The position numbers and the translations under genes are program-made. Under the pieces are notes generated by a model. The model did no database searches. It had not been told where the DNA came from and saw only the letters and a program-made list of their open reading frames with translations. Below, piece after piece: positions 23,911 to 37,488 of a stretch of DNA of 64,000 bases. The DNA lies in the NCBI RefSeq assembly GCF_004352825.1, contig NZ_SJRW01000002.1:806001-870000 (forward strand), read 5' to 3'. The stretch is from Luteimonas arsenica (lineage in GTDB: Bacteria; Pseudomonadota; Gammaproteobacteria; Xanthomonadales; Xanthomonadaceae). Position 1 is the first letter of the stretch, and each line of letters starts with the position of its first letter.

Positions 23911-24405
23911 ATGTCCCTGAACGCCGTTTTCGATACCGACCGTGGCCAGATCAAGGTCGAGCTCTACCCCGACAAGGCCCCGCTGACCGTGGCCAGCTTC
24001 GTGAACCTGGCCCGCAAGGGCTTCTACGACGGCCTGAGCTTCCACCGCGTGATCCCGGACTTCATGATCCAGGGCGGCTGCCCCAAGGGCACCGGCACCG
24101 GCGGCCCCGGCTACAAGTTCGAGGACGAGACCGGCAACGGCATCCGCCACGAGCGCGGCGTGCTGTCCATGGCCAACGCCGGCCCCAACACCAACGGCAG
24201 CCAGTTCTTCATCACCCACATCAAGACCGACTGGCTGGACGGCAAGCACACCGTATTCGGCAAGGTCACCGAGGGCCTGGAGGTGGTGGACGCCGTCAAG
24301 CAGGGCGATGCCATCAAGTCGGTGAAGATCGAAGGCGACGCCGAGGCCGCGCTGGCGGCCAAGGCCGACCGCGTCGCCGAATGGAACAAGGTGATGTCGG
24401 CCTGA
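23911..24405 (+). CDS. ppiB: Peptidyl-prolyl cis-trans isomerase, cyclophilin type
   Basis: 164 residues from [20 protein letters not shown]. The longer open frame to 23731 covers the promoter region and is not used. Cyclophilins catalyse proline isomerisation during folding. The catalytic [13 protein letters not shown] has Arg46, Phe51 and Gln54. There is no signal peptide, so this is the cytoplasmic PpiB type rather than periplasmic PpiA. Divergent from typA. Confidence 0.93.
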   Translation: MSLNAVFDTDRGQIKVELYPDKAPLTVASFVNLARKGFYDGLSFHRVIPDFMIQGGCPKGTGTGGPGYKFEDETGNGIRHERGVLSMANAGPNTNGSQFFITHIKTDWLDGKHTVFGKVTEGLEVVDAVKQGDAIKSVKIEGDAEAALAAKADRVAEWNKVMSA

Positions 24406-24431
24406 GACCCGGCCCGGCCGGGGCGCGATGC

Positions 24432-24470
24432 TAGAATAAGCGGCTGCCGCGCGTCCCTGCGGGCAGCCGC
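24432..24470 (+). promoter_or_regulatory. Candidate -10 and 5' hairpin before the aminotransferase
   Basis: GCTAGAAT places a TAGAAT -10 at 24432-24437. Immediately downstream a 9-bp stem pairs 24440-24448 with 24462-24470, so the transcript would begin with a hairpin. No clear -35. Confidence 0.45.
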
Positions 24471-24508
24471 ACGCCGCGCCCCGACACCCCACACCCGAGG
24501 TTCCCGCA

Positions 24509-25708
24509 ATGCCCCAGCTTGCCAAGCGGATGGCTCGCGCCAAGCCCAGCGCGATCATGGTCATCGCCGAGACGGCCCAGCGCCTGAAGGCCGAAGGCCG
24601 CGACGTCATCAGCTTCTCGATCGGCGTCCCCAACTTCCTGCCCGGCGACCACGTGTACGCCGCCGCGCGCAAGGCGCTCGACGCCGATTCCGGCCAGTAC
24701 GGCAGCAACCGGGGTGCCAACGCGCTGCTCGACGCCTTCATCGGCCACCTCGGCCGCCTGGGCCTGGACGGTTACACCCGCGCCAACTGCTCCACCGGCG
24801 TCGGTGCCAAGCACATCCTCTACAACCTGGCCGAGGCGCTGCTGGAGGAGGGCGACGGCTTCGCCTTCGCCACGCCGTACTGGACCAGCTACATGGACAT
24901 CGCCGAGATCGTCGGCGCCGATGTCCAGCTGCTGCCGTGCCCGCCCGAGCAGGACTACAAGCTGACCCCGGAACAGCTCGACGCCGCGCTGGCGAAGAAG
25001 CCGCGCGTGTTCCTGTTCAACAACCCGTCCAACCCGACGGGCATGGTCTACACGAAGGACGAGATCGCCGCCCTGGCCGACGTCATCGTGCGCCACCCCG
25101 ACACCTGGATCATCACCGACGACATCTACAACTCGATGGTGTTCGACGGCGTGGGCTACCACAACTTCGTGCACGTCCGCCCGGAGCTGCGCGACCGCGT
25201 GATCTTCGTGGATTCGCTGTCCAAGACCTACGGCATGCCCGGCTGGCGCGTCGGCCTGATGGCCGGCCCGGAAGCGGTCGCGCAGGCGGTCACGATCCTC
25301 AATTCGAACCACATCACCAGCATTCCCGAGGTGGCGTCCGCCGCCGCCGCCGCCGCGTATGCCGGCCCGCAGGACGTGCCGGAGCAGCGCTGCGCCGAGT
25401 TCCAGGGCAAGCGAGACCAGGTCGTGGCCGCCCTCAACGCCATTCCGGGCGTGGTCTGCCCGGTGCCGCAGGGCGCCTTCTATGCCTTCCCCGACATCAG
25501 CTGCGCCTTCGGCAAGTCGCATTCGGGCAAGGTCATCAGCAACGACGTCGAGTTCTGCGCCGCCCTGCTCGAAGCCAAGGGCGTGGCCTGCGTGCCGGGC
25601 TCGGCCTTCGGCGAGCCGCGCGGCATGCGCATCAGCTACACCTGCCCGACGCCGCAGCTGGCCCCGGGCCTGGCGCGCATCCAGGAGTTCTTCGCGGAAC
25701 TGTCCTGA
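24509..25708 (+). CDS. PLP-dependent class I aminotransferase (aspartate aminotransferase-like)
   Basis: 399 residues, fold type I. Lys239 in [14 protein letters not shown] binds pyridoxal phosphate; [16 protein letters not shown] and the C-terminal RISY are further signatures. The pattern ([26 protein letters not shown]) fits the class Ib aspartate/prephenate aminotransferase group, which makes aspartate from oxaloacetate and glutamate. Alanine or aromatic specificity cannot be excluded by eye. Malate dehydrogenase, which makes oxaloacetate, follows 100 bases downstream. Confidence 0.85.
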   Translation: MPQLAKRMARAKPSAIMVIAETAQRLKAEGRDVISFSIGVPNFLPGDHVYAAARKALDADSGQYGSNRGANALLDAFIGHLGRLGLDGYTRANCSTGVGAKHILYNLAEALLEEGDGFAFATPYWTSYMDIAEIVGADVQLLPCPPEQDYKLTPEQLDAALAKKPRVFLFNNPSNPTGMVYTKDEIAALADVIVRHPDTWIITDDIYNSMVFDGVGYHNFVHVRPELRDRVIFVDSLSKTYGMPGWRVGLMAGPEAVAQAVTILNSNHITSIPEVASAAAAAAYAGPQDVPEQRCAEFQGKRDQVVAALNAIPGVVCPVPQGAFYAFPDISCAFGKSHSGKVISNDVEFCAALLEAKGVACVPGSAFGEPRGMRISYTCPTPQLAPGLARIQEFFAELS

Positions 25709-25808
25709 GCACGCCGACGGCGGCCCGGCCCGATGTCCCGGCCGCCGCAAGCAGGGGCCGTCGCGCCCCGCACTTCCTTCCAGCCCCACGTATCCGGAGC
25801 CACCCCAC

Positions 25809-26795
25809 ATGAAGACCCCCGTCCGAGTTGCCGTCACCGGCGCCGCCGGCCAGATCGGCTACGCCCTCCTGTTCCGCATCGCCTCCGGCGAGATGCTGGG
25901 CAAGGACCAGCCCGTCATCCTGCAGCTGCTCGAGCTGCCGATGGAAAAGGCCCAGGCCGCGCTCAAGGGCGTGATGATGGAGCTCGAGGACTGCGCCTTT
26001 CCGCTGCTGGCGGGCATGGTCGGCACCGATGACCCGGAAGTGGCGTTCAAGGACGCCGACGTCGCCCTGCTGGTCGGCGCGCGTCCGCGCGGTCCGGGCA
26101 TGGAGCGCAAGGACCTGCTGCTGGAGAACGCCAAGATCTTCACCGCCCAGGGCGCGGCGCTGAACAAGGTCGCTTCGCGCGACGTCAAGGTGCTGGTGGT
26201 CGGCAACCCGGCCAACACCAATGCCTACATCGCCATGAAGTCGGCCCCGGATCTGCCGGCGAAGAATTTCACCGCGATGCTGCGCCTGGACCACAACCGC
26301 GCGCTGAGCCAGCTCGCCAACAAGGCCGGCGTGGCCGTGGGCGACATCGAGAAGCTCATCGTCTGGGGCAACCACAGCCCGACCATGTACCCCGACTACC
26401 GCTTCGCCACGGTCAAGGGCGAGTCGCTGAAGGACCGCATCAACGATGCCGACTGGAACGCGAACGAGTTCATCCCGCAGGTCGGCAAGCGCGGCGCGGC
26501 GATCATCGAGGCTCGCGGCCTGTCCTCGGCGGCGTCCGCCGCCAATGCCGCCATCGACCACATCCGCGACTGGGTGCTGGGCTCGAACGGCAAGTGGGTG
26601 ACCATGGGCGTGCCGTCCGACGGCAGTTACGGCATCCCCGAGGGCGTGATCTACGGCGTGGCCGTGACCACCGAAAACGGCGAGTACACCCGCGTCGAGG
26701 GCCTGGACGTCGATGAATTCAGCCGCGCGGCCATGGACAAGACCCTGGCCGAGCTCGAGGAAGAGCGCGCCGGCGTGGCCCACCTGCTGGGCTGA
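25809..26795 (+). CDS. mdh: Malate dehydrogenase (NAD)
   Basis: 328 residues from [20 protein letters not shown]. The open frame extends upstream within the previous gene, but only this part is homologous. It interconverts malate and oxaloacetate in the TCA cycle. The Rossmann motif GAAGQIG is at 10-16; the substrate arginines are in [13 protein letters not shown], and catalytic His189 is in [12 protein letters not shown]. This is the 328-residue type found in xanthomonads and betaproteobacteria, not the E. coli form. Followed by a clear terminator. Confidence 0.96.
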   Translation: MKTPVRVAVTGAAGQIGYALLFRIASGEMLGKDQPVILQLLELPMEKAQAALKGVMMELEDCAFPLLAGMVGTDDPEVAFKDADVALLVGARPRGPGMERKDLLLENAKIFTAQGAALNKVASRDVKVLVVGNPANTNAYIAMKSAPDLPAKNFTAMLRLDHNRALSQLANKAGVAVGDIEKLIVWGNHSPTMYPDYRFATVKGESLKDRINDADWNANEFIPQVGKRGAAIIEARGLSSAASAANAAIDHIRDWVLGSNGKWVTMGVPSDGSYGIPEGVIYGVAVTTENGEYTRVEGLDVDEFSRAAMDKTLAELEEERAGVAHLLG

Positions 26796-26835
26796 GCCTC
26801 TCCCTGCGGGGTTTGACCTGCGGTCGGATCTGGAG

Positions 26836-26859
26836 AAACCGGGCCTTGGCCCGGTTTTT
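26836..26859 (+). terminator. Intrinsic terminator after mdh
   Basis: AAACCGGGC (26836-26844) pairs with GCCCGGTTT (26849-26857) around CTTG, with TTTTT at 26855-26859. Confidence 0.9.
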
Positions 26860-26966
26860 CCGTTCCGGAGCGCCGGAATGCCGGAGCCGGGGCCGGCGTT
26901 AGACCAACGTCGTAACGCATCGCCGCCACCCGCGACTTAGCCTCGTGGGACGTACAGGAGGCTGGC

Positions 26967-28856
<1,890 letters not shown>

Positions 28857-28918
28857 GGCTCCGGCGGCTGGGGCCGGCGGCGCCGGGCGCGCGCGGCCGG
28901 GGTCCGCGCGCGCTCCGC

Positions 28919-28924
28919 TAGAAT
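28919..28924 (+). promoter_or_regulatory. Candidate -10 before prpB
   Basis: TAGAAT in the context CCGCTAGAATAGG, 31 bases before the prpB start, with no convincing -35. The same GCTAGAAT precedes the aminotransferase gene. Confidence 0.4.
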
Positions 28925-28954
28925 AGGGTCCCTTCCCCTCGACGCAGGATCCCG

Positions 28955-29836
28955 ATGTCCGAGCATGTGTCCGCGGGCGCGCGCTTCCGCGCCGCCGTCG
29001 CCGAAGAATCCCCCCTGCAGGTGATGGGTGCCATCACCGCCTACGCCGGCCTGATGGCGAAGCGCACCGGCTACAAGGCGCTGTACCTGTCCGGCGGCGG
29101 CGTGGCCGCGAATTCGCTGGGCATGCCCGACCTCGGCATCTCCACGATGGAGGACGTGCTGATCGACGCCCGCCGCATCGTCGAGGCCACCGGCCTGCCG
29201 CTGCTGGTCGACATCGACACCGGCTGGGGCGGCGCCTTCAACATCGCCCGCACCGTCCGCAGCTTCGAGCGCGCCGGCGTGGCCGCCGTGCACATGGAAG
29301 ACCAGGTCGGCCAGAAGCGCTGCGGCCACCGCCCGAACAAGGAAGTGGTGCCGAAGCAGGAGATGGTCGACCGGGTGAAGGCCGCGGTCGACGGCCGCAG
29401 TGGCGACGGCTTCGTCATCATGGCGCGCACCGACGCGGCCGCGGTCGAAGGCATCGACGCCGCGATCGAGCGTGCCGCCGCCTACGTCGAGGCCGGCGCC
29501 GACATGATCTTCCCCGAGGCGATGAAGTCGCTCGAGGACTATCGCAAGTTCAAGGACGCGGTGAAGGTGCCGATCCTGGCCAACCTGACCGAGTTCGGCT
29601 CGACCCCGTTCTTCACCACCGACGAACTGCGCAGCGTCGGCGTCGACATCGCCCTGTACTGCTGCGGCGCCTACCGCGCCATGAACAAGGCCGCGCTGAA
29701 CTTCTACGAGACCGTGCGCCGCGAGGGCACGCAGAAGAACATCGTCGACACCCTGCAGACCCGCGCCGAGCTGTACGACTTCCTCGGCTACCACGCCTAC
29801 GAGGACAAGCTCGACGCGCTGTTCTCGAAGGTCTGA
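28955..29836 (+). CDS. prpB: 2-methylisocitrate lyase
   Basis: 293 residues. It cleaves 2-methylisocitrate to pyruvate and succinate, the last step of the methylcitrate cycle. The active-site motif KRCGH carries the catalytic Cys123. [20 protein letters not shown] and [17 protein letters not shown] are family features of the isocitrate lyase/PEP mutase superfamily. Located 98 bases after prpE and 88 before prpC. Confidence 0.95.
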   Translation: MSEHVSAGARFRAAVAEESPLQVMGAITAYAGLMAKRTGYKALYLSGGGVAANSLGMPDLGISTMEDVLIDARRIVEATGLPLLVDIDTGWGGAFNIARTVRSFERAGVAAVHMEDQVGQKRCGHRPNKEVVPKQEMVDRVKAAVDGRSGDGFVIMARTDAAAVEGIDAAIERAAAYVEAGADMIFPEAMKSLEDYRKFKDAVKVPILANLTEFGSTPFFTTDELRSVGVDIALYCCGAYRAMNKAALNFYETVRREGTQKNIVDTLQTRAELYDFLGYHAYEDKLDALFSKV

Positions 29837-29924
29837 GCGTCTGCCACCGCGGCATGCTGCAGTCCGTCGCCGCAGGCACCGCCTGCGTGCGAACACCTGA
29901 AAACACGTTTCAAGGGAGCACCTG

Positions 29925-31079
29925 ATGAGCGAGACCACCTCCACCCTGCCCAAGCCGAAGAAGTCGGTGGCCCTGTCCGGCACCGCCGCTGGCAACACCG
30001 CGCTGTGCAGCGTCGGCCGCAGCGGCAACGACCTGCACTACCGCGGCTACGACATCACGCAGTTCGCGACCACGGCCGAGTTCGAGGAGGTCGCCTACCT
30101 GCTGGTGCACGGCAAGCTGCCGACGAAGCCCGAGCTGGCAGGCTACAAGGCGAAGCTGAAGTCGTTGCGCGGCATCCCGGCGGCGGTCAAGGCCGCGCTG
30201 GAGGAGCTGCCGCCGTCGGCGCACCCGATGGACGTGATGCGCACCGGCGTCTCGGTGCTGGGCTGCGTGCAGCCGGAGAAGGACGACCACAACCACCCCG
30301 GCGCGCGCGACATCGCCGACAAGCTGATGGCCTCGCTGGGCTCGATGCTGCTGTACTGGTACCACTACAGCCACAACGGCCGCGTCATCGACGTCGAGAC
30401 CGACGACGATTCCATCGGTGGTCACTTCCTGCACCTGCTGCACGGCGAGCCGCCGCCGGAGAGTTGGGTACGCGCGATGCACACCTCGCTGATCCTGTAC
30501 GCCGAGCACGAGTTCAACGCATCCACCTTCACCTCGCGCGTGATCGCCGGCACCGGCAGCGACATGCATTCCTGCATCTGCGGCGCGATCGGCGCGCTGC
30601 GCGGCCCCAAGCACGGCGGCGCCAACGAGGTCGCCTTCGAAGTGCAGAAGCGCTACGACACGCCGGACGAGGCCGAGGCCGACATCCGCGAGCGCGTCGG
30701 CCGCAAGGAGGTCGTGATCGGCTTCGGCCACCCGGTGTACACCGTCGGCGATCCGCGCAACGGCATCATCAAGCAGGTCGCCAAGGACCTGTCGGAAGCG
30801 CAGGGCGACACCCGCATGTACTCGATCGCCGAGCGCCTGGAATCGGTGATGTGGGACATCAAGAAGATGTTCCCGAACCTCGACTGGTTCAGCGCGGTGA
30901 GCTACCACATGATGGGCGTGCCGACCGCGATGTTCACCCCGCTGTTCGTGATCGCGCGCACCAGCGGCTGGAGCGCGCACGTGGTCGAGCAGCGCATCGA
31001 CGGCAAGATTATCCGCCCCAGCGCCAACTACACCGGCCCGGAGAACCGCGACTGGGTGGCGATGGAAGACCGCGACTGA
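29925..31079 (+). CDS. prpC: 2-methylcitrate synthase
   Basis: 384 residues, citrate synthase fold. It condenses propionyl-CoA with oxaloacetate. [30 protein letters not shown] and RPSANYTGP hold the catalytic His/His/Asp set. The short length and the prpE-prpB context favour methylcitrate over citrate synthase. A GGGAG precedes the start. The usual next genes, acnD/prpF or prpD, are missing; a terminator follows. Confidence 0.93.
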   Translation: MSETTSTLPKPKKSVALSGTAAGNTALCSVGRSGNDLHYRGYDITQFATTAEFEEVAYLLVHGKLPTKPELAGYKAKLKSLRGIPAAVKAALEELPPSAHPMDVMRTGVSVLGCVQPEKDDHNHPGARDIADKLMASLGSMLLYWYHYSHNGRVIDVETDDDSIGGHFLHLLHGEPPPESWVRAMHTSLILYAEHEFNASTFTSRVIAGTGSDMHSCICGAIGALRGPKHGGANEVAFEVQKRYDTPDEAEADIRERVGRKEVVIGFGHPVYTVGDPRNGIIKQVAKDLSEAQGDTRMYSIAERLESVMWDIKKMFPNLDWFSAVSYHMMGVPTAMFTPLFVIARTSGWSAHVVEQRIDGKIIRPSANYTGPENRDWVAMEDRD

Positions 31080-31108
31080 GCCAGGTTCGCAACCATCGCG
31101 GCAAACAG

Positions 31109-31142
31109 GAACGGCGCCCGAACAGGGCGCCGTTCTGCTTTT
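31109..31142. terminator. Terminator after prpC
   Basis: GAACGGCGCCC (31109-31119) pairs perfectly with GGGCGCCGTTC (31125-31135) around GAACA, followed by TGCTTTT. It separates prpC from the convergent glutathione transferase gene. Confidence 0.8.
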
Positions 31143-31227
31143 CGTGGCCTGTGTGCTTTCGCGCAAGCTGCGGCTGCAGGCGCCGCCAGTGCAGCGGTCG
31201 CGGCCGCCCCGGGCCGCCTCGCAGTCG

Positions 31228-31839
31228 TCAGGAAAGCCCTTCCGCCGCCAGCGCGGCCTGCACGCCGGTATCGGTTTCCATGCGCGCCTTGAACGCCGCG
31301 ACGTTGTCGAGCCCCGACAGGTCGATGCCGGTGCCCAGCGCCCAGCGCAGGGTGATGAACAAGTAGGGATCGGCGAAGCTGCGGAAGCCTGCCAGCCATT
31401 CGTTGTCGGCCAGGCGCTTGTCCGCCGTCTCCAGCAGCCCGCGTACCATCGTGCGCGCCGCCGCCTTGACCGCATCGTGCTGCGCCTGGTCGCCGATGTA
31501 GCGCCCGGGCGCGAAGATCGGCTTGAAGGCCGGGTGCAGGTCCGAGTTGACGAAGGACAGCCAGCGCGCGGCCTCCGCGCGCTGCCGGGGCGAGCCGTCG
31601 CCAGCCAGGCCCGCCTGCGGGTGGGTGTCGGCGATGTAGCCCATGATCGCGGCGTTCTGGGTGAGTACGAAATCGCCGTCGACCAGGGCCGGCACCGCGC
31701 CCGCGGGATTGATGGCGAGGAAGGCCGGCGCCTTCATCGCGGCGCCGTCGAGGATTTCCACCTCGAAGGGGCCACCGGCCCATTGCAGGACGATGTGCAC
31801 GGCGGTCGAGCAGGCGCCCGGCTTGGAATACAGCTTCAT
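31228..31839 (-). CDS. Glutathione S-transferase, beta class
   Basis: 203 residues, MKLYSKPGACSTAVHIVLQW onward. The thioredoxin-fold N-terminal domain carries Cys10 in PGACS, the hallmark of bacterial beta-class enzymes. INPAGAVPALV with its cis-proline follows at 43-53, then an all-helical C-terminal domain. These enzymes conjugate or isomerise electrophiles with glutathione; the substrate is not predictable. GGAG lies seven bases before the start. Monocistronic on the minus strand. Confidence 0.92.
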   Translation of the reverse strand: MKLYSKPGACSTAVHIVLQWAGGPFEVEILDGAAMKAPAFLAINPAGAVPALVDGDFVLTQNAAIMGYIADTHPQAGLAGDGSPRQRAEAARWLSFVNSDLHPAFKPIFAPGRYIGDQAQHDAVKAAARTMVRGLLETADKRLADNEWLAGFRSFADPYLFITLRWALGTGIDLSGLDNVAAFKARMETDTGVQAALAAEGLS

Positions 31840-31917
31840 GTGCGGCTCCGCGGAAGGTGGGCCGCCATCATCCGCCCTGCGCGGGGCGCGCTCAACGTGC
31901 GCCGCGGCAACGATCCG

Positions 31918-32373
31918 TCACGACTTCGGCTTCAGGCTCTGCACGCGCAGGAAGGTGTGGTCGCCGATGGTGGCGACCTGGTAGGCGTTGCGCCAGCTCG
32001 GGCTGGCGATGGCGTGGGCCATGAAGTGGCTGGCGCCGGGCACGACTTCCTTGCGCTCGCCGGCGGGCAGGTCCCAGTTGCGCTGGGATTCGAGCGCGAT
32101 GGTGACCGCCTGCGACCAGGCTTCGGTATTGGTCAGCCGCGTGCGCGGAGAGACGATGGTCGGCGCGAACTGCTTGCGCGCGGTCACCACCTCGCAGACG
32201 GAGTCCCCCCACAGGCCGCTGTCGGCGCGGCGCAGGGCGACTTCGGCCACGGCTTGCTGGCCGAGGACGGACTGGTCACGGGCCTCGAGGTACAGCGTGG
32301 TGCTGAGGCACAGGGAATCTGCAGCCTGGGGGGGCAATACCGATGCCAACCACAGGATCCAGGCGAGTTTCAT
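31918..32373 (-). CDS. SleB-type cell-wall hydrolase, secreted
   Basis: 151 residues. An N-terminal signal peptide (MKLAWILWLASVLPPQA) precedes one domain resembling Hydrolase_2 (SleB/CwlJ): LYLEARDQSVLGQQAVAEVA with the likely catalytic Glu30, DSVCEVVTARKQFAPT and GASHFMAHAIASPSW. In spore formers the family cleaves cortex peptidoglycan; non-sporulating proteobacteria have short periplasmic versions, probably for wall remodelling. The GGAG site fits this start. Confidence 0.8.
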   Translation of the reverse strand: MKLAWILWLASVLPPQAADSLCLSTTLYLEARDQSVLGQQAVAEVALRRADSGLWGDSVCEVVTARKQFAPTIVSPRTRLTNTEAWSQAVTIALESQRNWDLPAGERKEVVPGASHFMAHAIASPSWRNAYQVATIGDHTFLRVQSLKPKS

Positions 32374-32695
32374 GGCGGCTCCTTGCTCCGTTGCGCCGCC
32401 CGCGCAGCCATGGCCGGACCCTTGGGAGGGCCCGGGCCACCGCGTCGCGGAACGGCCTGGCGTGTTGGGGAGGGCGGCGGCACTCTCTGGCGCGCTTGCT
32501 GCCCGGGCGCGAAGCCCGCGGGAGTGCGGGTCGTGCCGGTTCCGCCGAAGTCGCGGCGGAGAAAAAGTCGGCGCACCTTACTGCCGGTTTTCGCAATCGT
32601 GGCTGAACAGGGGTGGCCGGCGTCTTGCGCTTTCCTGCCAAAGCTGAATGGGCGAGTACTGCGTGACGATCCGCTGGTGGCCGTCGCCCGGCCGG
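32374..32695. other. Non-coding stretch between two minus-strand genes
   Basis: 322 bases between the end of fadH and the start of the SleB-like gene. It should hold the promoter of the latter, but no convincing -10/-35 pair was found. The only open frames are arginine/proline-rich readings typical of high-G+C noise. Nothing else recognised. Confidence 0.5.
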
Positions 32696-34786
<2,091 letters not shown>

Positions 34787-34952
34787 TCAGAGGGTCATGA
34801 CGCCACAAGCACAATTGTTAGCCTGGCGTTAACACCGCTTTCACGCGCTGGCTCCTAACCTGCGCCGCGACGATGCCCTGGAGGCACCGTTTCCCCCATT
34901 TGGATGCGGCCTGACGACAGCAGGTTCCGTTTCTCAGTCAAGGAGTTTCGAG

Positions 34953-36113
34953 ATGATCAAGAAGAATCTGCTGTGCGTGGCCATGGCACTGGGTGGGCTG
35001 GGTGTGGCGCAGGCCGCTTCCGCGCAGGAGTTCGACGACCGCTGGTACCTGACCGGCTCGGTCGGATACAACGTCCAGGACAGCGAGCGCGACACCAGCA
35101 ATGCGCCCTTCGGTGCCATCGGCGTAGGCAAGTTCATCAATCCCAACTGGTCGTTCGACGTCGAACTGAACTACCAGAACCCCGAGCAGGGCGACGCGCT
35201 CTGCGTTGGTTCCCCGGGCTGCAGCGGCGAGGACCTCACCTGGAGCCAGTACGGCATCTCGTTCGACACCCGCTACCACTTCGTGTCGCCCGAGCGCTCC
35301 TGGAACCCCTATCTGCTGGCGGGCCTGGGTTACCAGCGCGAAGAGATCGAGTACAGCAACTTCCCCAGCCCCGATTCGCCCGTGCGGGTTGAAGAGGGTG
35401 GCCTCGCCGCCAAGCTTGGCGTGGGCATCCAGGGTGGCAGCAGCCGCGTGAAGTATCGCGCCGAACTGGCCTATCGTGCTTCGACCGCCGCCGACGACAC
35501 CGTCCCGGCCACCCTCCTCGACGATCCGGCGCCCAACCGCGACGACGGTCCTGACTGGTTCGGCGACGTGCTGGCCTCGGTGGGCGTGGTGATCCCGCTG
35601 GGTCCGGAGCCGACCGCCCCGGTGGCCCCGGCGCCGGTGGCGCCGAGCTGCGCCGACATGGACAGCGACGGCGACGGTGTGAACGACTGCGACGACAAGT
35701 GCCCGGGTTCGCAGGCTGGCCAGACGATCGGTCCGGACGGCTGCCCGGTGCCGGTGTCGATCGACCTGAAGGGCGTGAACTTCGACTTCGACAAGTCGAC
35801 GCTGCGTCCTGACGCGGTGTCGATCCTGAACGAGGCGATCGAGATCCTGAAGCGTTATCCGGAGCTTCGCGTCGAGGTGGCTGGCCACACCGACTCGAAG
35901 GGTACCGATGCCTACAACCAGGCCCTGTCGGAGCGCCGCGCGTCTGCGGTGTACGACTACCTGACCGGCAACGGCATCGACTCGTCGCGCCTGGTGGGCC
36001 CGAACGGTTACGGCGAGAGCCGCCCGATCGCGCCGAACACCAACGACGACGGTTCGGACAACCCGGACGGCCGCGCGCGCAACCGCCGCACGGAGCTGAA
36101 CGTCCAGAACTGA
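34953..36113 (+). CDS. OmpA-family outer membrane protein, copy 1
   Basis: 386 residues. A signal peptide ends ASA-QE at about 25. Residues 26-200 form a beta-barrel domain with alternating aromatic strands (FDDRWYLTGSVGYNVQD; SWNPYLLAGLGYQREEIEY). A Pro-rich hinge PTAPVAPAPVAPS follows, then a calcium-binding thrombospondin type 3 repeat, DSDGDGVNDCDDKCPGS, at 237-253, and an OmpA-C peptidoglycan-binding domain 260-386 (NFDFDKSTLRPDAVSILNEA, GHTDSKGTDAYNQALSERR). Likely a structural porin tethering the outer membrane. AAGGAG is the ribosome binding site. Its C-terminal 186 residues are identical to the next gene. Confidence 0.93.
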   Translation: MIKKNLLCVAMALGGLGVAQAASAQEFDDRWYLTGSVGYNVQDSERDTSNAPFGAIGVGKFINPNWSFDVELNYQNPEQGDALCVGSPGCSGEDLTWSQYGISFDTRYHFVSPERSWNPYLLAGLGYQREEIEYSNFPSPDSPVRVEEGGLAAKLGVGIQGGSSRVKYRAELAYRASTAADDTVPATLLDDPAPNRDDGPDWFGDVLASVGVVIPLGPEPTAPVAPAPVAPSCADMDSDGDGVNDCDDKCPGSQAGQTIGPDGCPVPVSIDLKGVNFDFDKSTLRPDAVSILNEAIEILKRYPELRVEVAGHTDSKGTDAYNQALSERRASAVYDYLTGNGIDSSRLVGPNGYGESRPIAPNTNDDGSDNPDGRARNRRTELNVQN

Positions 36114-36118
36114 GGACG
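35553..36118 (+). repeat. 566-base direct repeat, copy 1
   Basis: Identical to 36820-37385 at an offset of 1267 bases, except C35585 versus T36852, a silent change. It spans the hinge, the type 3 repeat, the OmpA-C domain, the stop codon and five bases beyond. Sequences before and after diverge sharply. Confidence 0.95.
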
Positions 36119-36125
36119 GCAACAT

Positions 36126-36159
36126 GGCGGGGTTGATACCTTCAACCCCGCCCGGTTTT
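36126..36159 (+). terminator. Terminator between the two ompA-like genes
   Basis: GGCGGGGTTGA (36126-36136) pairs with TCAACCCCGCC (36142-36152) around TACCT, followed by CGGTTTT. The two porin genes are therefore probably separate transcription units. Confidence 0.8.
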
Positions 36160-36165
36160 AATATC

Positions 36166-36195
36166 TTGTTAACATCTTGCTGAATTGTGTACTAT
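36166..36195 (+). promoter_or_regulatory. Promoter of the second ompA-like gene
   Basis: TTGTTA (36166-36171) and TACTAT (36190-36195), spacer 18, in an unusually A+T-rich patch. Predicted leader about 90 bases, then AGGAG before the start. Confidence 0.65.
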
Positions 36196-36291
36196 CCGTT
36201 GGCGATTGGCAGGGTCGGGCGGCCGCTTGGCTGGCCCCCATGCTCAACGCCATCCCCCCGATTCATTCCTGACTGACCTTAGGAGTACGTA

Positions 36292-37380
36292 ATGAAGATT
36301 CGCGTGTTGAGCACCGCCCTGCTCGCAGGCCTTGCATTCTCGCAGGTGGCCTCCGCCCAGGAGTTCGACGATCGTTGGTACCTGACCGGCAGCGCCGGCA
36401 TGAACATGCAGGACGGCGAGCGTGACACGCGCAATGCGCCGTTCCTGGGCCTCGGCATCGGCAAGTTCATTTCCCCCGAGTGGTCGGCCGACGCCGAACT
36501 GAACTACCAGAACCCGCAGAAGGACGCGAACCGCGACCTGAACTGGAGCCAGTACGGCATCTCGCTGGACTTCCGCCGCCACTTCCTGAACGAAGGCCGC
36601 AGCTGGAATCCCTACCTGCTGATGGGCGTGGGTTACCAGCGCTCGGAAGAGGAATACAGCGCGTTCCCGAGCCCGAACTCGCCGGCGCAGCGTGAGGAAG
36701 GCAACTTCGCCGCCAAGGTCGGCGTGGGTGCCCAGGGCGACGTCGGTCGCGTGAAGGTCCGCACCGAGCTGGCCTACCGCGCCGACTTCGACGACGGCAG
36801 CGTCGCGAACTCCGAGGAAGACTGGTTCGGCGACGTGCTGGCCTCGGTGGGTGTGGTGATCCCGCTGGGTCCGGAGCCGACCGCCCCGGTGGCCCCGGCG
36901 CCGGTGGCGCCGAGCTGCGCCGACATGGACAGCGACGGCGACGGTGTGAACGACTGCGACGACAAGTGCCCGGGTTCGCAGGCTGGCCAGACGATCGGTC
37001 CGGACGGCTGCCCGGTGCCGGTGTCGATCGACCTGAAGGGCGTGAACTTCGACTTCGACAAGTCGACGCTGCGTCCTGACGCGGTGTCGATCCTGAACGA
37101 GGCGATCGAGATCCTGAAGCGTTATCCGGAGCTTCGCGTCGAGGTGGCTGGCCACACCGACTCGAAGGGTACCGATGCCTACAACCAGGCCCTGTCGGAG
37201 CGCCGCGCGTCTGCGGTGTACGACTACCTGACCGGCAACGGCATCGACTCGTCGCGCCTGGTGGGCCCGAACGGTTACGGCGAGAGCCGCCCGATCGCGC
37301 CGAACACCAACGACGACGGTTCGGACAACCCGGACGGCCGCGCGCGCAACCGCCGCACGGAGCTGAACGTCCAGAACTGA
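36292..37380 (+). CDS. OmpA-family outer membrane protein, copy 2
   Basis: 362 residues. Signal peptide with ASA-QE cleavage, a beta-barrel of about 155 residues (EFDDRWYLTGSAGMNMQDGE), then the same hinge, type 3 repeat and OmpA-C domain as copy 1. The barrel lacks the cysteine-containing insertion (DALCVGSPGCSGED) and the longer last loop of copy 1, so surface loops differ while the periplasmic part is the same. Its own promoter and a preceding terminator suggest independent regulation of the two variants. Confidence 0.93.
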   Translation: MKIRVLSTALLAGLAFSQVASAQEFDDRWYLTGSAGMNMQDGERDTRNAPFLGLGIGKFISPEWSADAELNYQNPQKDANRDLNWSQYGISLDFRRHFLNEGRSWNPYLLMGVGYQRSEEEYSAFPSPNSPAQREEGNFAAKVGVGAQGDVGRVKVRTELAYRADFDDGSVANSEEDWFGDVLASVGVVIPLGPEPTAPVAPAPVAPSCADMDSDGDGVNDCDDKCPGSQAGQTIGPDGCPVPVSIDLKGVNFDFDKSTLRPDAVSILNEAIEILKRYPELRVEVAGHTDSKGTDAYNQALSERRASAVYDYLTGNGIDSSRLVGPNGYGESRPIAPNTNDDGSDNPDGRARNRRTELNVQN

Positions 37381-37385
37381 GGACG
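36820..37385 (+). repeat. 566-base direct repeat, copy 2
   Basis: Second copy of the repeat at 35553-36118 with one silent difference (T36852). It covers residues 177-362 of the second porin and the first five bases after its stop. Confidence 0.95.
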
Positions 37386-37402
37386 TCGGTAAAAAGCGAC
37401 AC

Positions 37403-37433
37403 CACGAAGCCCGGCCCAGTGCCGGGCTTCGTG
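37403..37433 (+). terminator. Terminator-like hairpin after the second porin
   Basis: A 13-bp perfect stem (37403-37415 with 37421-37433; arm core ACGAAGCCCGGC) around CCAGT. Few T residues follow. The arms resemble those of the hairpin at 59229-59256. Confidence 0.65.
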
Positions 37434-37488
37434 CGTCTGGAGGCTGCTACACTCGCGGCCCTGTGCAGCAGAGAACCGGATCGACGAA

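Noticed and set aside
28857-28954. GC-rich patch before prpB as a possible propionate regulator site
   Set aside because: No symmetric operator could be defined. The repeated GGCCGG/GCGCGC strings are ordinary for this base composition.
32276-32641. 121-residue minus-strand frame in the gap after fadH
   Set aside because: It overlaps the supported SleB-like gene and is Arg/Pro/Ala-rich with no conserved motif.
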